From positions 558,001-622,000 of the forward strand of contig NZ_JAAILI010000008.1 of NCBI RefSeq assembly GCF_012650175.1: 64,000 nucleotides of DNA, in the 5' to 3' direction. The stretch is from Sphingomonas sp. S2M10 (GTDB lineage: Bacteria; Pseudomonadota; Alphaproteobacteria; Sphingomonadales; Sphingomonadaceae). The position numbers and the translations under genes are program-made. Each line of letters opens with the position of its first letter. The stretch's first letter is position 1. Shown piece after piece: positions 38,706 through 47,376 of this stretch. Under the pieces are notes generated by a model. That model was given only the letters and a program-made list of their open reading frames with translations. It did no database searches and had not been told where the DNA came from.

Positions 38706-39302
38706 ATGGGCCTGTTGCCCGTCGCCGACGATCACCTCGCCACCATCGTCACCGCCCTGGAAATGCGGGAGAGACCCAAGCCCCGGCCGCAGCCGCCCGC
38801 ACCCTTCCGGCTGGTCCACTGGCCCGCGCCGGACAGCGACAAATATCGCGCGCTGTTCCGCCGGGTGGGCGGGCCGTGGCTCTGGTATTCGCGGCTGGTG
38901 ATGGACGAGGCACGGCTGCGCGGCATTCTGGAGGATCCGCAGGTGCTCGTTCACGCCGTCACCGATCGCGCCGGCGTCGAGCTCGGCATGCTCGAACTCG
39001 ACTTCCGCACGCCCGCTACCTGCGAACTTTCCTATTTCGGGCTGGTGCCGGAAATCACCGGCAAGGGCCATGGCGACTGGCTGATGGGGCAAGCGCTCGC
39101 CTTTGCCTGGCGAAAGGACGTCACGCGGGTGGGCGTGCACACCTGCACGCTGGACCATCCCGCCGCGCTGCGCTTCTACCGCCATCACGGCTTCGTGCCG
39201 GTCAAGCGCACGATCGAGACCTTTCCCGATCCGCGCCTGCTCGGCGTGCTACCGGCGGAAGCGGCGCCTCACATTCCCCTGCTCGGCTCGGTCGCGCGAT
39301 AG
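38706..39302 (+). CDS. GNAT-family acetyltransferase
   Basis: 198 residues, single GNAT domain. Motif A is SYFGLVPEITGKGHGDWLMGQALAFAW, and the substrate side is HPAALRFYRHHGFVPVKR. It starts 4 bases after hemF and ends 34 bases inside the 3' end of a convergent minus-strand gene. The substrate is unknown; an N-terminal alpha-amine or small amine is likely. Confidence 0.88.
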   Translation: MGLLPVADDHLATIVTALEMRERPKPRPQPPAPFRLVHWPAPDSDKYRALFRRVGGPWLWYSRLVMDEARLRGILEDPQVLVHAVTDRAGVELGMLELDFRTPATCELSYFGLVPEITGKGHGDWLMGQALAFAWRKDVTRVGVHTCTLDHPAALRFYRHHGFVPVKRTIETFPDPRLLGVLPAEAAPHIPLLGSVAR

Positions 39303-40012
39303 GCGGCGACGCGGAGGATCACCAGCGCGGTCCAAACCACCGCGCCGATCGCCGACAGCAGCAGATAGCCCAAAAATTCCGGCACCACGCCGCCGCCCAG
39401 CGCCGTCGCGATCAGACCGGTGACGATGCTCGCCACCGCCATCGCGCCGATGCCGCCGGCGAACACCATCGCCGCGACGAGCAGGAACAGCAGCCAGGTC
39501 ATCCCGCCGCTGCGCAGCCAGCCCTGCTTGAACGCCTCGATCAGCCCAGCCCCGGGTCGCGCCGCGTAGGCGGGGGCGACAAGCCAGGTCCGCGCGAACA
39601 GGAACAGGCCCGGCGCGATGAACAGCGAGAAGCCGAGCTGGAAGCCCAGGCTTACCGCCACCTCGATCGCCAGGAAGGGGAACAGCCGCCGCAGCGTCTC
39701 CCCCAGCACCTGCCCCAGGGTCTGACCGCCGCCACGCAGATACAGGTTGAACAGCGCGAAGATGCCGTAGTCGACCGCCAGATAGGCCAGCATCAGCGGC
39801 ACGACATTGGCTTCGACGAACTTGCGGTAGAAGGCGAGCAGCGCCGCCTGATCGGACAGCGATTCGATCTGCGGCGCCCCCTGCGCCAGCAGCAGCAGGA
39901 GGCCGAGGCTGGGCAGCAGGAAGAACATCCCGGCGACCGGCAGCACCAGCGTGCGCTCGCGCTGCCACAGGATTTTGGCGTCGGCGAACAGGCCGGCGAG
40001 GCGCAGCGTCAT
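39269..40012 (-). CDS. Polytopic membrane protein, partner of the next gene
   Basis: 247 residues with about six predicted membrane helices, the first around LVLPVAGMFFLLPSLGLLLLL. No catalytic motifs. It resembles the membrane-domain proteins annotated in sphingomonads as glycerophosphoryl-diester-phosphodiesterase-membrane-domain-like. It overlaps its upstream partner gene (40009-40833) by four bases (ATGA) and converges on the GNAT gene with a 34-base overlap. Confidence 0.75.
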   Translation of the reverse strand: MTLRLAGLFADAKILWQRERTLVLPVAGMFFLLPSLGLLLLLAQGAPQIESLSDQAALLAFYRKFVEANVVPLMLAYLAVDYGIFALFNLYLRGGGQTLGQVLGETLRRLFPFLAIEVAVSLGFQLGFSLFIAPGLFLFARTWLVAPAYAARPGAGLIEAFKQGWLRSGGMTWLLFLLVAAMVFAGGIGAMAVASIVTGLIATALGGGVVPEFLGYLLLSAIGAVVWTALVILRVAAYRATEPSRGM

Positions 40013-40833
40013 GCCCGCCACACCGAATCGGCGGTCGTCAGCGCGGCATAGAGCCGTCCCTGAAAGGCGGCCAGCAGCACCATCACGATCGCCTGCACGC
40101 AACTGGTCGCGATCGTGGTCAGCACGAAGGCGGTGGTCACGCCCTGCCCCCCGCCGGCCAGCAGCGTGAAGACCGAGCCGAACACGGCCTGCGCGGCGAG
40201 CTGCGCGATTCCGCCGATCATGCCGAACAGCAGCAGCATGCCGAAGATCCGCCAGCCATGCTTGCGGGTAAGCACCCAGGAGCGGCGGATCGCGCCGAAC
40301 AGCGCGTCTTCGCGCAGCACCACCGGGCTGACCAGGATCAGCCGGGTGAAGGCGAACAGCGCCACCGGCAGCAGCAGCAGCACATACAGCGCGACTAGGC
40401 TCGAGGTCCGGGGATCGACGACGACGGCACCCGCCCGCCCCGCCGCGATCGCCGCCAGGTCATAGCCGCCCGCCGCGAGGATCACCGCCACCGGCAGCAT
40501 CGCCAGCGCCGCCGCCAGCCCCAGGACGATCGAGACGAGGATCGCTGCCGGCAACCGCCGCAGCGCCAGTCGCCCCGCGCCCGCAAAGCGCTCCTCGCCG
40601 GTCGCCAGCGCGATGACGGCAAGCGATCCCCAGATCGAGGGCAGCGACAGCAGCAGCACCAGCGCGCCCAGCCCCCAACGGGCACCACTGCCTGCGGTCA
40701 GGGCCAGCGCCTGCGCGCAGTTGCCGGCCACGCCCGGCACGACGAATGCCGCCAGCGCGATCGGCAGCAGCACGCCGAGCCGCTCTCCGGCGAAGGCGGC
40801 GGTCCGATCCCAGACGATACCCATTTTTGCCAT
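40009..40833 (-). CDS. Polytopic membrane protein, paralogue-like partner
   Basis: 274 residues, five or six membrane helices, opening ERLGVLLPIALAAFVVPGVAG. The later RSWVLTRKHGWRIFGMLLLFGMIGGIAQL is the kind of motif found in the membrane domain of the glycerophosphodiesterase/YciC-type protein family (RSWxLtrg...f). It is coupled by ATGA overlap to the downstream membrane-protein gene. The two probably form one complex; the function is unknown. Confidence 0.78.
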   Translation of the reverse strand: MAKMGIVWDRTAAFAGERLGVLLPIALAAFVVPGVAGNCAQALALTAGSGARWGLGALVLLLSLPSIWGSLAVIALATGEERFAGAGRLALRRLPAAILVSIVLGLAAALAMLPVAVILAAGGYDLAAIAAGRAGAVVVDPRTSSLVALYVLLLLPVALFAFTRLILVSPVVLREDALFGAIRRSWVLTRKHGWRIFGMLLLFGMIGGIAQLAAQAVFGSVFTLLAGGGQGVTTAFVLTTIATSCVQAIVMVLLAAFQGRLYAALTTADSVWRA

Positions 40834-40933
40834 GCGGCGAAGTCCTTGCGTGAGGGGCCCCGGGTGTTAGCCGGGGGGCGCCGCCTTGCCAATGCTTGCC
40901 TTGCGGCCCGGAAGGGCGCAATCGGCGGCGATC

Positions 40934-41578
40934 ATGCACGATACCATCGAATGGCGGGTCGAGCCCCGACCGATCGACTATGCCGAAGCCCATGCCGCGA
41001 TGGAGGCGCGCGCCGCCGCCGTGACCGCGCGCACCGCCCGGGAACTGGTCTGGCTGCTCGAGCATCCACCCGTCTACACCGCCGGCACCAGCGCCGATCC
41101 CGCCGAGATGCTCGACCAGCGCTTTCCCGTGCACCGCACCGGGCGCGGCGGGCGCTATACCTATCACGGCCCGGGCCAGCGGATCGGCTATGTCGTGCTG
41201 GACCTGCGCGACCGGCTGCGCGACGTCCGCAACTATGTCCATGCGATCGAAGGCTGGGTGATCGCGGCACTGGGCGAATGCGGCATCGAGGCGTTCCGCG
41301 CGCCCGGCCGCATCGGCATCTGGACGCTCGATCGTGGCGTCGAGGCCAAGATCGGCGCGATCGGCGTGCGAATCCGCCAATGGGTGACGCTACACGGCTT
41401 CGCGATCAACCTCGATCCCGATCTGACCCACTTTACCGGCATCGTGCCCTGCGGAATTGCGGAATTTCCGGTCACCAGCGCTGCCGCCCTGGGCAAGCCG
41501 ATTGCGACGGACCGCTTCGATGCCGCCCTCCAGGCCACATTTTTGCCATTTTTGGACGGTCTGGATCGCGCGGGATAA
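40934..41578 (+). CDS. lipB: Octanoyl-ACP:protein N-octanoyltransferase
   Basis: 214 residues. It transfers octanoate from ACP to lipoyl domains. [24 protein letters not shown], then [21 protein letters not shown] with the catalytic Lys, and GIVPCGI with the catalytic Cys, are present. Start at 40934 is chosen; the 16 extra in-frame residues upstream show no similarity. It is complete and a housekeeping gene. Confidence 0.96.
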   Translation: MHDTIEWRVEPRPIDYAEAHAAMEARAAAVTARTARELVWLLEHPPVYTAGTSADPAEMLDQRFPVHRTGRGGRYTYHGPGQRIGYVVLDLRDRLRDVRNYVHAIEGWVIAALGECGIEAFRAPGRIGIWTLDRGVEAKIGAIGVRIRQWVTLHGFAINLDPDLTHFTGIVPCGIAEFPVTSAAALGKPIATDRFDAALQATFLPFLDGLDRAG

Positions 41579-41682
41579 ATTCGAGTCTTGAGGGTGTCCC
41601 CCGAACCGTCTAATGTCCAGCACGGTTTGGGTATTAACGGCGTACAAGCGTCGTCCAAATCCATTATCTAGGGAGCTATTAC

Positions 41683-41910
41683 ATGCGTGCAGTCCTTTCG
41701 AAGATCGTTGCTGGTTCGATGATCGCCGGTGCGGCCCTCCTGGCCTCGGCGTGCACCAACAACGAGACCACCAGCGTCAACAACACCACCGAAGTCGTGG
41801 CTCCGGAAAACACCACCGACGCTTCGGTCACCAACGTTGACGTCGCCGCTCCGGTCGACAACGGCATGATGGCCGACAACGGTGCGATGAACGCTTCGAA
41901 CGCGATGTAA
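41683..41910 (+). CDS. Small lipoprotein, Asn/Thr/Val-rich
   Basis: 75 residues with a lipoprotein signal ending LLASAC (Cys24). The mature part is low complexity, rich in Asn, Thr, Ala and Val, and ends with Met-rich NGMMADNGAMNASNAM. GGGAGC lies upstream and a strong terminator follows 28 bases after the stop, so it is a single-gene transcript. Short lipoproteins of this kind are usually highly expressed; the function is unknown. Confidence 0.78.
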   Translation: MRAVLSKIVAGSMIAGAALLASACTNNETTSVNNTTEVVAPENTTDASVTNVDVAAPVDNGMMADNGAMNASNAM

Positions 41911-41938
41911 TCATCGCGCTTCGGCGTGAACTACGAAA

Positions 41939-41973
41939 GGGCCGTCCGGGCGACCGGGCGGCCCTTCTCGTTT
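41939..41973 (+). terminator. Rho-independent terminator after the small lipoprotein gene
   Basis: 11-bp stem with one G-U pair (GGGCCGTCCGG with CCGGGCGGCCC), followed by TTCTCGTTT. It closes the transcript of the gene at 41683-41910. Confidence 0.8.
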
Positions 41974-42090
41974 CCGCCGCCCCCACGCCTTCCCGCACGG
42001 CACGGATCGTCGCGTTTGGAAAAAAGGGGCTTGGGCGACGAATCGAAACGCCCTAACGAACATTCCTCATAGCGGTATCAAGAGGATGGG

Positions 42091-42768
42091 ATGCTCGGTC
42101 GGCGTATCACTTTGGGCATGGCTGCCCTCGCGGCATTGTGCGTTTCGGCGCCTGCTTCGGCGCAATTCTTCTTCAAGCCGGTGGATCTCTCGGCGCCGCC
42201 GGTCACCGGCAACGAGCCCGGCATGATTGCCCAGGCGATGCCTGGGGCTTCCCCCGCCGAGCTGCGCGCGGCGCTGGTCTGGAGCCTGCGCGCCGCGCTC
42301 AACGTTGCTGCATTGCAATGCAAGTTCGAGCCGACACTCCTCGCCGATGACAACTATGTCGCGGCTCGCAAAGATCATGATGACGAGTTCAATAAAGCAT
42401 ACGGTACGCTTGAGAAATATTTCCTAAAAACCGCGAAGACCAAGAAGGCCGCACAGAACGCGCTCGACGTGTTCTCGACCCGCGTCTATTCGAGCTTTTC
42501 CACCGTCTCCGGACAGCTGTCTTTCTGCCAGACGGCGGCCTCAATCGGCCAGGACGTGGTGTACGCACCGCGTGGAACGGTGGGCGACGTGGCGATGCGC
42601 CGCATGCGTGAGCTGCGCGAGAGCCTGAAGGCCTGGGGCGAGCAGCATTTCCGCACCCGCCGGACCAATTTCGTGTGGCCGGTGCTGCGCCCGCTCCCGC
42701 AGTTCGGCGAGGAGAAGTGCTGGCGCAAGGGCGAATATCAGCCGCGCAAGTGTGGATCCTTGGGCTAA
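42091..42768 (+). CDS. Secreted protein of unknown function
   Basis: 225 residues. A Sec signal (MLGRRITLGMAALAALCVSAPASA) precedes a mostly helical mature protein. Four Cys residues (one near 77, one near 147, and two at the end in KCWRKGEYQPRKCGSLG) may form two disulfides. The Lys-rich helix KYFLKTAKTKKAAQNALDVF is notable. It is flanked by terminators on both sides, so it is transcribed alone. No family was recognised. Confidence 0.75.
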   Translation: MLGRRITLGMAALAALCVSAPASAQFFFKPVDLSAPPVTGNEPGMIAQAMPGASPAELRAALVWSLRAALNVAALQCKFEPTLLADDNYVAARKDHDDEFNKAYGTLEKYFLKTAKTKKAAQNALDVFSTRVYSSFSTVSGQLSFCQTAASIGQDVVYAPRGTVGDVAMRRMRELRESLKAWGEQHFRTRRTNFVWPVLRPLPQFGEEKCWRKGEYQPRKCGSLG

Positions 42769-42775
42769 ATCAACA

Positions 42776-42804
42776 AAGGGGTGGCGGAAACGCCGCCCCT
42801 TTTC
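42776..42804 (+). terminator. Rho-independent terminator, GNRA-looped
   Basis: 11-bp stem (AAGGGGTGGCG with CGCCGCCCCTT) closed by a GAAA tetraloop, then TTTCC. It ends the gene at 42091-42768 and may also work in reverse for queE, which ends at 42809. Confidence 0.8.
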
Positions 42805-42808
42805 CTTA

Positions 42809-43441
42809 TCAGCGCAGGCCCAGCAACTTGTGGGTCTGCAGCGTCAGCCGCCAGCGCGGGCGCTCCATCGCCACCGCGATCGCCGCACGCATATTGGCTT
42901 CGGCCTCGGCACTGTCCATCGGCTGGATCAGAAAATGGGCGAAGTCCCAGCCCTCGATCGCATCGATATCGGTTCCCGGCTGCGGCCAGACCAGCTTGAG
43001 CTCGTCACCGCGTCGCTGCACCACCATGCTCCCCGCCTTGGGGCTGATGCACACCCAGTCGATGCCGGGATGCACCGCCAGCGTGCCGTTGCTCTCGATC
43101 GCGATGCGGAAGCCGCGGGCATGGAGCGCCTCGACCAGCGCATCGTCGATCTGGAGCATCGGCTCCCCGCCGGTGAGCACGACGAAGCGCTGGTCCTCGC
43201 CGGCACCCCAATGGCCCTCCACCGCCGCCGCCAGCGCCGCGGCATCGGCAAACCGACCGCCGCCCAGTCCGTCGATCCCGACGAAATCGGTATCGCAGAA
43301 GCGGCATACCGCCGTCGCCCGATCCTCCTCGCGGCCCGACCACAGGTTGCAGCCGGCGAAACGGACGAACACCGCCCGCGCACCGGCATTGACCCCCTCC
43401 CCCTGCAGGGTGAGGAACATCTCCTTGACGGCGTAGCTCAT
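42809..43441 (-). CDS. queE: 7-carboxy-7-deazaguanine synthase
   Basis: 210 residues, radical SAM. It makes the 7-deazaguanine ring for queuosine from 6-carboxytetrahydropterin. The iron-sulfur cluster Cys residues are in FAGCNLWSG...[10 protein letters not shown], that is Cys-x14-Cys-x2-Cys, the long spacing typical of one QueE type. [10 protein letters not shown] and IESNGTL follow. The start overlaps the queC stop (ATGA), so queC and queE are coupled. Confidence 0.95.
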   Translation of the reverse strand: MSYAVKEMFLTLQGEGVNAGARAVFVRFAGCNLWSGREEDRATAVCRFCDTDFVGIDGLGGGRFADAAALAAAVEGHWGAGEDQRFVVLTGGEPMLQIDDALVEALHARGFRIAIESNGTLAVHPGIDWVCISPKAGSMVVQRRGDELKLVWPQPGTDIDAIEGWDFAHFLIQPMDSAEAEANMRAAIAVAMERPRWRLTLQTHKLLGLR

Positions 43442-44121
43442 GGGTGGACGGCGTAGCGGGTCGGATCGGGCAGCCCGGCTTCCTCGAACCCGCGCGACCG
43501 CAGCCGGCAGCTGTCGCAGAGCCCGCAGTGGAGCCCTTCGGGGGTCGGATCGTAGCAGGACCAGCTGAGCCCAGCATCGAGCCCCAGCCGCGCCGCCTCG
43601 CGGACGATATCGGCCTTGCTCATGTTCTGAAGCGGCGCCTGGATGCGGAAGGGCTGGCCCTCTACGCCCGCCTTGGTGGCGAGTTCGGCGAGCTTCTCGA
43701 ACCCGGCGATGAACTCCGGGCGGCAATCGGGATAGCCCGAATAATCGAGCGCATTGACGCCTATATACAGGTCGCGCGCACCCGCCGCCTCGGCCCAGCC
43801 AAGCGCGAGACTCAGGAAGATGGTGTTGCGCGCCGGCACATAGGTGACCGGAATGTCGCTGCCGACGCCGGTCTTGGGCACATCGATATCCGCGGTGAGC
43901 GCCGACCCGCCGAACGCGCGCAAATCGAGCGGCAGCACGACGTGGCGCTCGGCGCCGAGCAGCGCGGCGATCTTGGCGGCGGCGTCCAGCTCGACCTTGT
44001 GGCGCTGGTTATAGTCGATCGACAGCGCCAGCAGGCGGTGGCCGTCCTCACGGGCACGCGCGGCGGAGACCATGGAATCGAGTCCGCCCGAAACCAGGGC
44101 GATGGCAATGCTTTGAGTCAT
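43438..44121 (-). CDS. queC: 7-cyano-7-deazaguanine (preQ0) synthase
   Basis: 227 residues. ATP-dependent conversion of CDG to preQ0. The PP-loop SGGLDSM is near the N-terminus, YNQRH and [17 protein letters not shown] follow, and the zinc site [20 protein letters not shown] closes it. An ATG three codons earlier is possible. A terminator-like hairpin ends only about 28 bases before the start, inside its leader; see the candidate RNA at 44149-44250. Confidence 0.95.
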   Translation of the reverse strand: MTQSIAIALVSGGLDSMVSAARAREDGHRLLALSIDYNQRHKVELDAAAKIAALLGAERHVVLPLDLRAFGGSALTADIDVPKTGVGSDIPVTYVPARNTIFLSLALGWAEAAGARDLYIGVNALDYSGYPDCRPEFIAGFEKLAELATKAGVEGQPFRIQAPLQNMSKADIVREAARLGLDAGLSWSCYDPTPEGLHCGLCDSCRLRSRGFEEAGLPDPTRYAVHP

Positions 44122-44148
44122 CGGCGGCATGTAGGCGCTCAGGCCGGC

Positions 44149-44250
44149 AAAAAAATGGCCGCCCCCGAAGGGACGGCCGGAAAGGATAGAAATGGGAAAA
44201 CCAAACCAGGGAGAGACACCTCCCTGGCACCCCATCCTTGTACGACCGAA
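44149..44250 (-). ncRNA. Candidate structured leader or small RNA upstream of queC
   Basis: Read on the minus strand, this spacer has a perfect 8-bp hairpin (CCAGGGAG, loop, CTCCCTGG; 44206-44227), a U-rich linker, then a strong hairpin (GGCCGTCCC-TTCG-GGGGCGGCC) followed by ATTTTTTT (44149-44178). That is a complete intrinsic terminator. Just upstream, 44256-44273 holds TTAC-N6-TTAA, like a CtrA-type site. It could be a terminator for the gene above, a small RNA, or an attenuating leader for queC-queE. Confidence 0.4.
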
Positions 44251-44276
44251 GGGTTAACGAATGGTAACCGGCGGGT

Positions 44277-44705
44277 TCAGGAACATTCGCCAACGCGCTT
44301 CGCGTCATAGGTCTCCGAAAAGGGCTGGCCGTCGATCACGCCCTGCATCTCCACCGTCACCTGGCGCGGCGTATCGACAGTGAGGCGGGTGAGCATGGTG
44401 CCGTGCCCGGTGCAGGTGGTGCGTACCGTCGCGCGGCTGGAGGCGCTTTCCATCAGCACATGCTGGCACGGCGTGGTCACGCGCTCGGGCCGCAGGATCT
44501 GATAGGGATCGCGAAGGCAGATGCTGCGCTCGCCGCCCTCGGTGTCGCGCACGGCCCATTTGCCCTTCTGGACGATGTTGAGCGCGGGCACGTCCACCGC
44601 CCGGTGCGCCGCCGGACGCGGCTGTTGCTGCGCCGCCGCGCCCGCCGTCACCAGTCCCAGGCCCGCGACCGCCGCGAAAAGCACCCACGCCACTCGTTTG
44701 CTCAC
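44277..44705 (-). CDS. Secreted DUF3617-like protein, GTG start
   Basis: 142 residues. The GTG start (GGAG upstream) gives a clean signal peptide (SKRVAWVLFAAVAGLGLVTAGAAAQ). The mature part, LNIVQKGKWAVRDTEGGERSICLRDPYQIL, then TTPCQHVLMES and CTGHGTMLTRLTVDTPRQVTVEMQG, follows the pattern of DUF3617 family proteins (WELR, paired Cys, SGGTxxT). An ATG at 44765 would add 20 residues before the signal. The role is unknown; periplasmic. Confidence 0.72.
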   Translation of the reverse strand: MSKRVAWVLFAAVAGLGLVTAGAAAQQQPRPAAHRAVDVPALNIVQKGKWAVRDTEGGERSICLRDPYQILRPERVTTPCQHVLMESASSRATVRTTCTGHGTMLTRLTVDTPRQVTVEMQGVIDGQPFSETYDAKRVGECS

Positions 44706-44785
44706 CCGTTCAAACTCCACTGTCGGCGGCGGCACCGCTCCCACGGCCCGTACACCTAGCCTCATATCATGGGAGCATTACGGCT

Positions 44786-45712
44786 TTACAACGACGGCGG
44801 AACGAAATCGGCAAGCGCGACCGGGAACTGCTTGGAGCAGAAGGCGCAATCGACCTTGATCACGCCGCCCTCGTCGGCCATCGCCGCGCGCTCTTCCTCC
44901 GGGAACTTGGCGAGCACCTGCTGGATATATTCGGCCCCGCAGCGGCAGCCGCGCGACAGATCATGCCCGGCGAGCATGCGCACCTCGCTCTCCTCGTTGA
45001 ACAGCCGCCACACCAGCCCTTCCAGCGGGATCGCCGCATCGGCCAGCTCGTCGGCACCCATCGTGCCGCCCAGCGCCTCGACATGCTGCCATTCCGGATG
45101 GTCGAGCCGCACGTGCAGCCGCTCGCGCCCCACCTCGCCCTCGGGCAGATGCTGGAGAAACAGGCCGCCAGCGATCACCTTGCCGGTCGTCTTGTCCTTG
45201 TGCACGCCCAGCCGCACCAGCGTCGGGATCTGTTCCGACTGGAGGAAGTAGCTCTGCGCCGCCTCGGCGATCGAAGCGCCCTCCAGCGGCACGATGCCCT
45301 GATAGCGTTCGTTGGTGAGCGCCTGGTCGAAAGTCACCGCCAGATAGCCGCCGTTGAACAGCGCGCTGAGCGACGGGTTCTTGCCGAGCTGGCTCAGCCG
45401 CTTGGCATCGAACTGCACATAGCCGCGCAGCTCGCCATTCTTGTAGTCGCACACCATCAGGCTGACGATGCCGCGCTGGGTCTGCGCCTGGAGCGTCATC
45501 TGCCCCTCGGCATCCTTGAGTGTGCTGCCGAGCAGCGCGGTGAGGGTCAGCGCCTCCGCCAGCAGCTTCTCGATCGGCGCGGGATAGGCATGCGCCGAGA
45601 GGATCTCGTTCAGCACCGGCCCCAGCCGCGCGACGCGGCCGCGGACATGGCGCTGGGGAATGGCGAAGCCGGTCACGCGATCGAGATCGGCGGCGGGAAC
45701 GGGGTGAGTCAC
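44786..45712 (-). CDS. hslO: Redox-regulated chaperone Hsp33
   Basis: 308 residues. A holdase that is activated by oxidation. The zinc site at the C-terminus is CRCGAEY...CAFCSKQF (Cys-x-Cys and Cys-x2-Cys). The N-terminal domain has ARLGPVLNEILSAH, and QTQRGIVSLMVCDY and LFNGGYLAVTFDQ are in the middle. Start taken at GTG (45712). The upstream extension has no family sequence, but the exact start is not certain. Confidence 0.93.
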   Translation of the reverse strand: MTHPVPAADLDRVTGFAIPQRHVRGRVARLGPVLNEILSAHAYPAPIEKLLAEALTLTALLGSTLKDAEGQMTLQAQTQRGIVSLMVCDYKNGELRGYVQFDAKRLSQLGKNPSLSALFNGGYLAVTFDQALTNERYQGIVPLEGASIAEAAQSYFLQSEQIPTLVRLGVHKDKTTGKVIAGGLFLQHLPEGEVGRERLHVRLDHPEWQHVEALGGTMGADELADAAIPLEGLVWRLFNEESEVRMLAGHDLSRGCRCGAEYIQQVLAKFPEEERAAMADEGGVIKVDCAFCSKQFPVALADFVPPSL

Positions 45713-46156
45713 GTCAAATCTCCGGCATTCGCTTGCGGCCGCGAGAAGTCGGGGGACTCCGCGCGTTCGGACGAACGCATTGTCTGGGTTCGGGTGCGTA
45801 GATAGGGGCTTGCGGGCGGGAAACAATGTGGGGGCTCTGCGGCAGCGTGCGACAGCCCGTCCCTTATCGGCCAGCCTGCGCAGCCTTCACAAGCGCGCCG
45901 CCGATGCCGCGCGCGCCAAGGCCGACGACGACTTCAAGAACGAGGCCCGCAGCGCAAGTCCGCGAGCGCAAGTGCGCACTGCGCCGCAAGGCCCCCGAGC
46001 ATCGCGACGAGGATCTTCGGGAAGGCGGCGACCGGCGGTCGGCGGAACAGCCGCTGGCCTCGGTCGAGCAGGCGGTCGGCGCGCTGCCGATGGCCGATAT
46101 CGCCGCGGTCAGCGCACTGGCTGGGATCTCAAGCCCTTCCCGCCTTTGGTACTGCA
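45713..46156. other. Non-coding or decayed stretch before hslO
   Basis: About 440 bases without a convincing gene. On the minus strand one frame gives a membrane-like run (FPKILVAMLGGLAAQCALAL), and another, a few bases on, gives GLVLEVVVGLGARGIGGAL, so a frameshifted gene remnant is possible. The plus-strand frames show basic, low-complexity sequence only. It also contains the hslO promoter region. Confidence 0.35.
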
Positions 46157-46308
46157 CCTCCCCCCCCTCGACGGGGGAGGATAGCGAAGCTTGCCGCTTC
46201 AGCGGCTAGCATAGCTTGGAGAGGGTGAGCGGTTGCGCAGCACCCGCGCGATTTGCGGAACGCACATCGCCCCCTCTCCCTCCCCACCCTTGCGGGGGAG
46301 GGAGAGAA
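46157..46308. repeat. Dispersed palindromic element, family C
   Basis: Two G/C-rich hairpins facing each other: 46157-46180 (CCTCCCCCC...GGGGGAGG) and 46274-46306 (perfect 12-bp stem CTCTCCCTCCCC with GGGGAGGGAGAG), with about 90 bases between that include the nearly inverted AGCTTGCC and TAGCTTGG. It sits just 3' of argF, a typical place for paired REP sequences. Confidence 0.7.
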
Positions 46309-46310
46309 CA

Positions 46311-47228
46311 TCAAATCTGCCCGAAGCACCAGCGCAGTACCGACTTCTGCGCGTGCAGCCGGTTCTCCGCCTCGGGCCAGATCAGCGATTGCGGGCCGTC
46401 GATCACAGCGTCGGTCACTTCCTCGCCGCGGTGGGCTGGCAGGCAGTGGAGGAACTTCGCGTCGGGCTTGGCGGCGGTCATCAGCGCCTCGTCGACCTGG
46501 AAGGGCATCATCGCCGCGAGCTTGGTCTCGGCATGCGCCTGGCCCATCGAGATCCAGGTATCGGTGACGATGATGTCGGCGCCTTCCACCGCCTCGCGTG
46601 CGGTGCCGACCACGCGGGCGCGGCCCTTGCCCTTGGCCACCTCGGCATCGCTCGGCTGATAGCCTTGCGGGCAGGCGGCGACGACGTCGAACTGCATCAG
46701 CCCGCCCGCTTCCATGATCGAGGCGAGCACATTGTTGCCGTCGCCCAGCCAGGCGACCTTGAGGCCGGGCAGCGCCTTGCCGCTTTCGAGGATGGTCAGC
46801 AGGTCGGCCATGATCTGGCAGGGATGCGAGGCATCGGTGAGGCCGTTGATCACCGGCACGCTGGCATATTTGGCCATGTCGATCACCTTCTGGTGATCGT
46901 CGGTGCGGATCATGATCGCGTCGACATAGCCCGAGAGCACGCGCGCGGTATCGGCGATGCTCTCGCCGCGGCCGAGCTGCATCGAGCCGGCGTCCATCAC
47001 GATGCTGGTGCCGCCGAGCTGGCGGATCGCCATGTCGAACGAGACGCGGGTGCGCGTGCTGTTCTTCTCGAAGATCATCGCCAGCACATGGCCGGCGAGC
47101 GGGGCATCGGCGTCGGGCTTGCCCTTGGGCCAGCCGGCACGAGCCTGCTTGCGGGCCATCGCGTCGTTGAGCATCGCCGCGATCGCGTCGGGGCCGGCAT
47201 CGGTGAGATCGATAAAGTGGCGGGTCAT
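46311..47228 (-). CDS. argF: Ornithine carbamoyltransferase
   Basis: 305 residues. Carbamoyl phosphate + ornithine to citrulline in arginine synthesis. Carbamoyl-phosphate site [10 protein letters not shown]; the ornithine-side motifs [11 protein letters not shown] and [13 protein letters not shown] are intact. The ATG is preceded by GGAGG with a five-base gap, and this ribosome site is the last part of a palindromic element (47232-47365) that fills the argD-argF spacer. A natural reading frame continues into the element with no stop. Confidence 0.96.
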   Translation of the reverse strand: MTRHFIDLTDAGPDAIAAMLNDAMARKQARAGWPKGKPDADAPLAGHVLAMIFEKNSTRTRVSFDMAIRQLGGTSIVMDAGSMQLGRGESIADTARVLSGYVDAIMIRTDDHQKVIDMAKYASVPVINGLTDASHPCQIMADLLTILESGKALPGLKVAWLGDGNNVLASIMEAGGLMQFDVVAACPQGYQPSDAEVAKGKGRARVVGTAREAVEGADIIVTDTWISMGQAHAETKLAAMMPFQVDEALMTAAKPDAKFLHCLPAHRGEEVTDAVIDGPQSLIWPEAENRLHAQKSVLRWCFGQI

Positions 47229-47231
47229 TAC

Positions 47232-47365
47232 ATCCTCCCCGGCACGGGGAGGGGGACCGCGACGCGGAGCGTCGGGGTGGAGGGGCCCCTCCACCAGCGA
47301 CGCCCCTTGCGGAGCCCCCCCTCCACCATGCTTCGCATGGTCCCCCTCCCCGTCCCGGGGAGGAT
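47232..47365. repeat. Cloverleaf palindromic element, copy 2, between argD and argF
   Basis: 134-bp element with the same 27-bp terminal inverted repeats as the glyS copy (47232-47258 and 47339-47365; one mismatch). The inner hairpins differ in sequence but keep their pairing: CGACGC-GGA-GCGTCG (47260-47274), GGTGGAGGGG with CCCCTCCACC (47276-47285 and 47318-47327), and ATGC-TTC-GCAT (47328-47338). Its inner end supplies the GGGGAGGAT ribosome site of argF. Confidence 0.9.
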
Positions 47366-47376
47366 CGGTTCAGTCC

